This document shows, piece by piece, positions 1 through 5,490 of a stretch of 5,490 bases of DNA. The stretch's first letter is position 1, and every line of letters begins with the position of its first letter. Below the pieces are notes generated by a model. It was not told the origin of the DNA, ran no database searches, and worked only from the letters and a program-made list of their open reading frames with translations. Origin of the DNA: Methanobacterium sp. (lineage in GTDB: Archaea > Methanobacteriota > Methanobacteria > Methanobacteriales > Methanobacteriaceae); NCBI GenBank assembly GCA_028682985.1, contig JAJRAE010000033.1, positions 1 to 5,490 on the forward strand, written 5' to 3'. The translations under genes and the position numbers were made by a program.

Positions 1-822
1 AGTAACTTTCATCAGTTTGGGGAAAGATATGGGCGGCTTTATTACTGGTATAGCTCCGCTTTCTTCCTCAACGCTGGGTTCTTCAACAGATTCCTCAGAT
101 TCAACAACAGCCACTTCTTCTGATACACTGACTTCACCGGATGCAGTATCTAATTCACTGCTAGTTTCAGATATATCTGAGGTAGCAGTTTCAGTTATTT
201 CTACTGTTTCTGCTGCTGATTTAGAATCTTCTACCTCTACAGTATCTTTTTCTTCAGAAACTACGTCTATTTTTTCTTCTGGTACAGTTCCTTCTTCAGA
301 TACCTTTGTTATCTCTGCCTCAGATTCAACTGGTTCTGGTGTTATTTCTGGTTCTACTGGTTCTGGTGTTATTTCTGGTTTTACTGGTTCTGATGTTATC
401 TCTGGTTTTTCTTTTGACTGGGCCACCTGTTCTTCCAGCTGGATAGGTGTAAGGTCATTGGTCAGGTCTATTATGTCCTGAGAGGCTCTTTTTGAAGAGA
501 GCATGACCATCCCCACGTTGGCCTTGTTTTTCATGAGTACTATGAAATGGACGTTTCCCAGGTGTAAAAACAGGGCTTTACCGTTTTTAGATTCAACTAG
601 TACTCTTTCTATTTCTCCGTGATTTGAAAAATTAATTAATCTCTTAGAGGATCCGGTGATTACATTAGCCATTGGCCCAAATAGTTCAATATCCACATCT
701 TGAAGGATATGATTGGCCAGTACTTCTCCGTTTCCATCAACTATGAGGCTTCCTTCAACCCCATCTGTTTTAGCTAGATCATTAACAATACGCTCTAGCC
801 TGCCTTTTAATTCGGAATTCAA
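1..822 (-). CDS. Roadblock/LC7-domain protein with long acidic tail (partial, 3' end outside window)
   Basis: This frame is open from about 831 to the window edge, giving 274 visible residues with no stop, so the C-terminus is missing. Residues 5-120 look like a roadblock/LC7 domain: an N-terminal helix, then the strand motif GVEGSLIVDGNGEVLA (21-36) and a late strand pair around ALFLHLGNVHFIVLM (83-97). Members of this fold bind or regulate small Ras-like GTPases in bacteria and eukaryotes; in methanogens the role is mostly unknown. Residues 126-257 are a low-complexity Glu/Pro/Thr/Ser/Val-rich, strongly acidic and probably disordered tail, followed by a hydrophobic/basic stretch (258-274) that may begin another segment. 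I chose TTG at 822 because GTGAT lies just upstream with the same spacing as the ribosome-binding site of the large-subunit gene at 974-2425. GTG at 831 is the alternative, adding three residues. It follows the hydrogenase operon but seems to have its own promoter. The domain call is firm; the function is not. Confidence 0.8.
   Translation of the reverse strand, partial: MNSELKGRLERIVNDLAKTDGVEGSLIVDGNGEVLANHILQDVDIELFGPMANVITGSSKRLINFSNHGEIERVLVESKNGKALFLHLGNVHFIVLMKNKANVGMVMLSSKRASQDIIDLTNDLTPIQLEEQVAQSKEKPEITSEPVKPEITPEPVEPEITPEPVESEAEITKVSEEGTVPEEKIDVVSEEKDTVEVEDSKSAAETVEITETATSDISETSSELDTASGEVSVSEEVAVVESEESVEEPSVEEESGAIPVIKPPISFPKLMKVT
331..411 (-). repeat. Three tandem 27-bp coding repeats in the acidic tail
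   Basis: Three adjacent 27-base units (331-357, 358-384, 385-411) are nearly identical in DNA; the third is the most diverged. In the roadblock protein they encode EKPEITSEP, VKPEITPEP and VEPEITPEP (residues 138-164), and a degenerate fourth unit, VESEAEIT, follows. The DNA-level identity suggests recent duplication by slippage or unequal exchange, so copy number may vary between strains. Confidence 0.85.
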
Positions 823-878
823 TTTAATCACAGATTTATCAAGATTGTAATATTATGGTGAATATTAAAATTAGATTT

Positions 879-896
879 TATTTATACATATTTATA
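879..896 (-). promoter_or_regulatory. Tandem TATA boxes, putative promoter of the roadblock gene
   Basis: On the minus strand the octamer TATAAATA occurs twice, at 896-889 and 886-879, with a 10-bp period, about one helical turn. An archaeal TATA box lies roughly 22-27 bases before the transcription start, so starts would fall around 853-870, leaving a leader of about 25-45 bases before the start codon. The region is very AT-rich, so chance matches are likely. The exact repeat and the spacing are what support the call. Confidence 0.45.
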
Positions 897-933
897 TTTT
901 TTAAATAGGTTCTCCTGAACAAATTTATTTTTT

Positions 934-966
934 AAAAAAGATAAAAAAATAAAAGGGATAATCCCT
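934..966 (-). terminator. Hairpin plus T-tract terminator after the hydrogenase operon
   Basis: Seven bases after the TAA of the large-subunit gene lies the palindrome AGGGATTATCCCT (minus strand, 966-954). As RNA it can form a 5-bp stem with a 3-base loop. It is followed directly by a T-rich run (954-935) with blocks of four, seven and six T. Archaeal RNA polymerase terminates on oligo-T tracts, with or without a hairpin. The position suits the end of the four-gene operon and separates it from the roadblock gene. Confidence 0.6.
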
Positions 967-973
967 GATATTT

Positions 974-2425
<1,452 letters not shown>

Positions 2426-2429
2426 AATT

Positions 2430-2436
2430 ATCACCT
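2430..2436 (-). promoter_or_regulatory. Ribosome-binding site AGGTGAT that fixes the large-subunit start
   Basis: AGGTGAT (minus strand, 2436-2430) matches the anti-Shine-Dalgarno 3' end of archaeal 16S rRNA and ends four bases before ATG at 2425-2423. It overlaps the TAG stop of the small-subunit gene. The GTG inside it (2434) is in frame and gives a longer reading frame, but is better explained as part of this site than as a start codon. Confidence 0.75.
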
Positions 2437-3346
2437 ACTTTTTCACCAATTGTGGAATCAGTGAAACCTGTTTTTCCTCCATGATGGTGCTTCCAATTAC
2501 AAATCCATATATGATGTGTCCAATATCATATAGCTGTTTTTCAACGTCTTTTTCCGGCATTTTTGATAGGTGAGCGATTCTCTTAATAACTCCGTTGTAT
2601 ATATCATGGCTGGGTTCTCTTAACACATCCAGGGAGGGACCTCCACACCCGTGACAGGGCACTCCAGCAGAGGTGCAAAGGCCACCGCAACGACCCAGAG
2701 TTACCGAACCTAAACATACGTATCCCTGACTCAGGAAACATTTACCAGGTTCTGGTTCACCTTCTATTCTACGTTTTATTCTATTAAACTCTATATGTTC
2801 CATTTGATTCTGGCAATCAGCACATACGGTCTTTTTAGGAACATTTGGAGCTTCATCATTGATTAAAGGGATTAAAATATCGTGGGTTAGCTGTTCCTTG
2901 GGTGGGCAGCCAGGTATGAACCCGTCGATTTTTGTGAAATCTGCAGCGGGATGAACGATGCTTAACAGTTCAGGAACGACTTGATTGGGTAGTTCTGCTG
3001 GTTCTGTACTGGGATTGTCTGTGAAACTTCTTGACATAACTTCTTCTGGCGTGTAAAGATCTGCCATTCCAGTGATGCCTCCGTAGCATGCGCAGGTACC
3101 GTAAGCTATTAATACCTTAGAATTTTGTCTTAATTGTTCTAATCGTTCCTTGTTTTCTTTATTACGAACTGATCCAGTTACTATTGCTATATCGATGTTT
3201 TCTGGTATTTCTTTAATATCCATCAGTACAGGTGCAGAAACCAGGTTGGCATTGTCAAAAAGTTTGGTTATGTCTTCGTGCAGGTCCAGTATGGACACTT
3301 CGCAGCCGTCACAGCTGGCCAGTGTTTCTATGGCGATGTTTACCAT
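2435..3346 (-). CDS. [NiFe]-hydrogenase small (electron-transfer) subunit, MvhG-like
   Basis: This 303-residue iron-sulfur subunit would carry electrons between the Ni-Fe site of its partner and an external acceptor. The N-terminal proximal-cluster motif is SCDGCEVSILD (C12, C15). GTCACYGG (C85, with an additional C87) and PGCPP (C147) complete that cluster. The C-terminal half has C175 and C178, then C203, C211, C220, C224, C231 and C234. The 13 cysteines in total suffice for three [4Fe-4S] clusters with one spare, as expected for MvhG/FrhG-type subunits. There is no Tat signal, so it is cytoplasmic. Length is close to MvhG and longer than most FrhG. The start ATG at 3346 overlaps the previous gene's TAA (TAATG), with GGAG about ten bases upstream inside that gene, which suggests translational coupling. 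The large-subunit gene follows immediately. The family is clear; assignment as true MvhG is not, since the usual neighbours are absent. Confidence 0.92.
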   Translation of the reverse strand: MVNIAIETLASCDGCEVSILDLHEDITKLFDNANLVSAPVLMDIKEIPENIDIAIVTGSVRNKENKERLEQLRQNSKVLIAYGTCACYGGITGMADLYTPEEVMSRSFTDNPSTEPAELPNQVVPELLSIVHPAADFTKIDGFIPGCPPKEQLTHDILIPLINDEAPNVPKKTVCADCQNQMEHIEFNRIKRRIEGEPEPGKCFLSQGYVCLGSVTLGRCGGLCTSAGVPCHGCGGPSLDVLREPSHDIYNGVIKRIAHLSKMPEKDVEKQLYDIGHIIYGFVIGSTIMEEKQVSLIPQLVKK

Positions 3347-3894
3347 TATTTACCACTCCATGTGATTGTTAAGGTTTTAAGACAGGCATTGGGTCCAACG
3401 TGGTCTATGTCTATTTTTCCTTTGATGTCCATAACTTCTTCCACTGCTCCAACCATATAACCGTATAATAGGTAACATAATGGTCCTTTCTGTGGTAATC
3501 CGGTTCTTCTCAGTGTTTGTCTGACAACACAATCCATGAAGAGTAGTTTAATTACCACTTGATCTCCTTCCTGGGTGGTATAACTGGACTGTCCGGATGG
3601 TTTCCATTTTTCAAAGTAAAATTCATGTCCCAATACATCTCCCATTTCATCCAGGGCTTTTTCCAGGTTTTCTGTTTTTTCCATCATTTTGGCGGATTCG
3701 TGGCCCATACGTTTACCAGCCTGGTAAACAATGGCATTAGCACCTCTACCTGAAACCTGTTCCAGAGCGCTGGACATGGATCCCATGAATTTCATTAGCA
3801 CATGTAGAGCATCTTCATAGTCATCCAGATCTCCACCTGTTTCTTTGGGAATTAATTCTGGTTTAAATGTTCCTCTAATTTCTTCTATTTCCAT
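3346..3894 (-). CDS. V4R/hydrocarbon-binding-like protein in the hydrogenase operon
   Basis: This 182-residue soluble protein has no signal or membrane segment. A mostly helical N-terminal half (24-90) contains GRGANAIVYQAGKRMGHE (49-66), like the helix in V4R proteins that typically reads ILYEAGRxxG. The C-terminal half alternates strands and a helix, with DCVVRQTL (121-128), GPLCYLLYGYMVGAVEE (137-153) and GPNACLKTL (167-175). The late Gly/Cys pattern is also V4R-like. Cysteines are C122, C140 and C171. V4R (vinyl-4-reductase) domains occur in BchJ and in the sensory part of XylR-type regulators, and share a fold with TRAPP Bet3; they are thought to bind small hydrophobic ligands or metal. 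I recognise the family only from this pattern, so the call is tentative. The gene starts 10 bases after the ferredoxin gene, with GAGG as ribosome-binding site overlapping that gene's TGA, and ends in TAATG with the small-subunit gene. This implies a role tied to the hydrogenase: assembly, ligand sensing or an accessory subunit. Confidence 0.65.
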   Translation of the reverse strand: MEIEEIRGTFKPELIPKETGGDLDDYEDALHVLMKFMGSMSSALEQVSGRGANAIVYQAGKRMGHESAKMMEKTENLEKALDEMGDVLGHEFYFEKWKPSGQSSYTTQEGDQVVIKLLFMDCVVRQTLRRTGLPQKGPLCYLLYGYMVGAVEEVMDIKGKIDIDHVGPNACLKTLTITWSGK

Positions 3895-3904
3895 TTTTTA
3901 TCCC

Positions 3905-4156
3905 TCAGATTATTCTATCCAAAGCATAGTTTACTTTTCTATCTATGTAGAGTCTCTTGGCTACGTGTATATCCTGGTGTTCCATGGCCTGGGCCGGGCA
4001 AATCTCGTGGCAAGAAAGACAGGCCATACAATCCTCTAAATTAACCACTTTGGTTTTGTTTTTGGCTTCATCCATTTCATAGACGTCGTTTGGACAGTCC
4101 TCCACGCAAGAACCGCATCCAACACATGCGTCTTCGTCTATCTCTATTTGTACCAT
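3905..4156 (-). CDS. Small 2x[4Fe-4S] ferredoxin
   Basis: This 83-residue protein has two classical cluster motifs: C11, C14, C17 and C21-Pro, then C43, C46, C49 and C53-Pro. It is a bacterial-type dicluster ferredoxin, with an insertion between the motifs and about 30 residues after the last Cys, ending in a basic/aromatic segment (KRLYIDRKVNYALDRII, 67-83) that may dock a partner. It is the first gene of the operon, so it is the obvious candidate electron carrier or extra subunit for the hydrogenase encoded downstream. It is much shorter than the polyferredoxin MvhB. The start ATG at 4156 has AGAGGT six bases upstream (4168-4163). The ferredoxin identity is certain; partnership with the hydrogenase is inferred from the tight operon. 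Confidence 0.92.
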   Translation of the reverse strand: MVQIEIDEDACVGCGSCVEDCPNDVYEMDEAKNKTKVVNLEDCMACLSCHEICPAQAMEHQDIHVAKRLYIDRKVNYALDRII

Positions 4157-4191
4157 TTAAAAACCTCTTTACAGTTTTTTTCTTTTTAGTG

Positions 4192-4228
4192 TTGGAAAAG
4201 ATCCATTTTATTTCCAAATCTTATCCAA
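4192..4228 (-). promoter_or_regulatory. Competing inverted repeats upstream of the ferredoxin-hydrogenase operon
   Basis: On the minus strand TTGGATAAGAT (4228-4218) is followed after 15 bases by ATCTTTTCCAA (4202-4192). These arms pair over 11 positions with one T-T mismatch. Inside, TTGGAAA (4217-4211) can instead pair perfectly with TTTCCAA (4198-4192). The two left arms therefore compete for one right arm. They also form a direct repeat of TTGGA with an 11-bp period. The element lies 36-72 bases before the ferredoxin ATG. It could be an operator just downstream of the promoter or a structured leader RNA. Function is inferred from position and symmetry only. Confidence 0.45.
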
Positions 4229-4260
4229 TTTTTTTTCCTTTTAGATTTTTAAAAAATTAT

Positions 4261-4310
4261 AGATATTTAAATAAAGTTCTATTCCTATCTTACTATATAA
4301 TATTATTTAA
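4261..4310 (-). promoter_or_regulatory. Candidate promoter region of the hydrogenase operon
   Basis: The spacer 4157-4390 holds no gene. On the minus strand it has TATA-like elements TTATATAG (4300-4293) and TTTAAATATCT (4271-4261). Starts 22-27 bases downstream would give leaders of about 80-115 bases, with the inverted repeats at 4192-4228 inside or at the beginning of the leader. A further TATA-like TTTATAAAAAG lies near 4367-4357, closer to the end of the sortase gene. The leader DNA is A-rich. The spacer is so AT-rich that I cannot choose among these boxes, and I see no clear oligo-T terminator for the sortase gene. Confidence 0.35.
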
Positions 4311-4390
4311 CCATTGATTTTTACCAGATAAATTGAAGAAGTTCAAGGGACCACAATACTTTTTATAAATTAAAAGGATTATTATTTATT

Positions 4391-4990
4391 TTAAAATGAG
4401 CTAGTGGATATTAACTTGCAATGAACTATATAAGCTGCTGATTTTTCTCCAGGAGGGTAACAGGTCACCAGGAGCAATCTGGGCTCCCCTTCCAAACTGA
4501 ATTTAATGGGGTTAGATTTATAATCCCAGCGAATATCATCCCCATTGGAGGTTACTTCATAAGTGTAAACTTTTTTCAGTATTAAATCCTTTATAATTAC
4601 TTTATCCCCTGGCTCTAGATTACCTATATTAGTAAATAATCCGGAATAGGTGGTTCTATGGCCTAATATTCCGCATTCTCCGGGTTGACCGTAGGCGGCG
4701 CTTTGTGGGTAGTGATAAACAGCATCATAGGCATTTACTGTATCAGATCTTATGGAGCAGTCAACCTCTAATTTAGGAATTATCAACTCTCCACTGGTTA
4801 CTGCCATTGCCGAGTTGGCGTTGGGGTCCAGAGCATCCACCGGGGCACTCATTCTCTCTTTATAATTCTTCACACTCTTCTGGGCCGCGTCAACCTCATG
4901 CATCTTATCGAATAGTATAAACAGCATATTAAATGCGAACACTGCACAGGCAAATAGTACGAGCACTGATAGTATTCGATATTTTCGCAT
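4391..4990 (-). CDS. Sortase-family transpeptidase, membrane-anchored, lacking the canonical Arg
   Basis: This 199-residue protein has one N-terminal membrane segment (about 5-27) that anchors it with the catalytic domain outside. The sortase domain spans roughly 67-195: GELIIPKL strand, then GILGHRTTYSGLF with the catalytic His (H111), LEPGD (125-129), and LLLVTC with the catalytic Cys (C177). Sortases cleave a C-terminal sorting signal on a secreted protein and join it to another amine, often in the cell wall. In many sortases a catalytic Arg sits about nine residues after the Cys; here the stretch after Cys is YPPGEKSAAYIV, with Ala at that place (A186), Lys at 183 and the only nearby Arg at 171. 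The DNA shows no frameshift there. Methanogen sortases may use a variant active site, or this one may have altered activity. It overlaps the mscS-like gene by one base (TAATG), which suggests co-expression. No substrate gene is visible. Confidence 0.85.
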   Translation of the reverse strand: MRKYRILSVLVLFACAVFAFNMLFILFDKMHEVDAAQKSVKNYKERMSAPVDALDPNANSAMAVTSGELIIPKLEVDCSIRSDTVNAYDAVYHYPQSAAYGQPGECGILGHRTTYSGLFTNIGNLEPGDKVIIKDLILKKVYTYEVTSNGDDIRWDYKSNPIKFSLEGEPRLLLVTCYPPGEKSAAYIVHCKLISTSSF

Positions 4991-5490
4991 TATTGTTGCA
5001 CCATAAATTCTCTAATTTCCCTGGCCAGAATGGATTGATGGTCCAACACACTCCAGGGGTCGTCGGTCCACACGTTTAAAGTGGCTTTAATCTCGCAACT
5101 GGTTACTTCATTTAAAAGGACTTTTGGTTGGGGTTCTGGTAGAACCCAATTGAGTTTTAACGCTTTATCAAGCAGTGAATTAATGGTTTCATCTAGATCC
5201 GCTGTCTGAGGAATGGTTAAATTTAATTCTACCCTTCTTTTTTCCATTGCAGTGTAGTTTAAGTAAATTTGGGTAGAGAAAAGGGAGTTGGGTATGTTAA
5301 TAACTTTATTATCTGTGGTGGTAAGAGTGGTCACCCGGAATCCCATCTTGGTAACCGTTCCAAAGTGGTCTGATACTTCAATGATATCTCCTACCTTGAA
5401 ACTTTTATGACCCAGTATGAAAAGTCCTGATATAAAATTTGAAAGAGTATCTCGTGCAGCAAAACCTACTGCAACTCCTACTATTCCTAA
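4990..5490 (-). CDS. Small-conductance mechanosensitive channel (MscS family), partial, N-terminus outside window
   Basis: The reading frame is open through the right window edge and gives the C-terminal 166 residues. The visible part begins within the pore helix: LGIVGVAVGFAARDTL is the TM3 signature, followed by NFISGLFIL. The beta domain follows, with VGDIIEV, GTVTKMGFRVT and DNKVINIPNSLF, the classic MscS cytoplasmic motif, and then the C-terminal alpha/beta domain ending at FMVQQ. MscS channels open under membrane tension and release solutes during hypo-osmotic shock. An ATG within the frame (5346) is internal, not the start, because the preceding 48 codons are conserved channel sequence. 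The stop overlaps the sortase start by one base. The family is certain; the number of upstream membrane helices cannot be seen. Confidence 0.93.
   Translation of the reverse strand, partial: LGIVGVAVGFAARDTLSNFISGLFILGHKSFKVGDIIEVSDHFGTVTKMGFRVTTLTTTDNKVINIPNSLFSTQIYLNYTAMEKRRVELNLTIPQTADLDETINSLLDKALKLNWVLPEPQPKVLLNEVTSCEIKATLNVWTDDPWSVLDHQSILAREIREFMVQQ

Noticed and set aside
331..411. Regular short repeats considered as a CRISPR array
   Set aside because: The units are directly adjacent with no spacers, are 27 bp in phase with codons, and encode a protein repeat.
17..481. Plus-strand open frame encoding a Ser/Thr-rich 154-residue protein
   Set aside because: It is the antisense shadow of the acidic Glu/Pro/Thr tail of the roadblock gene. 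GAA/TCT-rich codons on one strand give Ser-rich reading on the other, and there is no ribosome-binding site.
2432..2434. GTG as start codon of the large subunit
   Set aside because: It lies inside the AGGTGAT ribosome-binding site that serves the ATG nine bases downstream; no separate site precedes the GTG.
4090..4317. Plus-strand open frame across the ferredoxin 5' end and the spacer
   Set aside because: Its Phe/Leu/Lys-rich content comes from T-rich spacer DNA, it overlaps the ferredoxin gene in antisense, and no ribosome-binding site is seen.
4333..4346. Small palindrome TTGAA-N4-TTCAA in the spacer, possible terminator of the sortase gene
   Set aside because: The stem has only five bases, is weak, is not followed by an oligo-T tract on the minus strand, and such matches are common in AT-rich DNA.
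5344..5346. ATG as the start of a short 118-residue protein
   Set aside because: The upstream in-frame sequence to the window edge encodes the conserved MscS pore helix, so this Met is internal.

Overview
The window reads as part of a methanogenic archaeon of the order Methanobacteriales, probably Methanobacterium or a close relative. The reasons are an Mvh-type (F420-non-reducing) [NiFe]-hydrogenase gene pair, ribosome-binding sites of the AGGTGAT/GAGG type, AT-rich spacers with archaeal TATA boxes, a stand-alone roadblock/LC7 protein, and a sortase as found in pseudomurein-walled archaea. Genus-level placement is inference. All genes supported here lie on the minus strand, so transcription runs from the right end (5490) to the left end (1).

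From right to left there are three blocks. (1) 5490-4391: the 3' part of a small MscS-type mechanosensitive channel gene, overlapping by one base (TAATG) a sortase gene. The sortase keeps the catalytic His and Cys but has Ala where the catalytic Arg is expected. (2) A 234-base spacer (4157-4390) with TATA-like elements and a pair of mutually exclusive inverted repeats. It precedes a tight four-gene operon (4156-974): a 2x[4Fe-4S] ferredoxin, a protein resembling the V4R/hydrocarbon-binding family, an MvhG-like hydrogenase small subunit, and an MvhA-like large subunit. A hairpin plus T-tract just after the large subunit looks like the operon terminator. (3) A 140- to 150-base spacer with two tandem TATA boxes precedes a roadblock/LC7 gene. 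This gene carries a long acidic Glu/Pro/Thr/Ser/Val-rich tail and runs off the left edge.

The most interesting part is the hydrogenase operon. It has the H2-activating core and the full set of Cys for three [4Fe-4S] clusters. Within the visible operon it lacks both usual electron-output partners of this family: MvhD (link to heterodisulfide reductase) and FrhB (F420 reduction). In their place are a small ferredoxin and a V4R-like protein, and the large subunit has two unusual substitutions next to active-site residues. A plausible reading is a non-canonical hydrogenase that exchanges electrons with the co-encoded ferredoxin, with the V4R-like protein as an accessory, sensory or maturation factor. 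The sequence alone cannot prove this. Apparent open frames on the plus strand are shadows of these genes.
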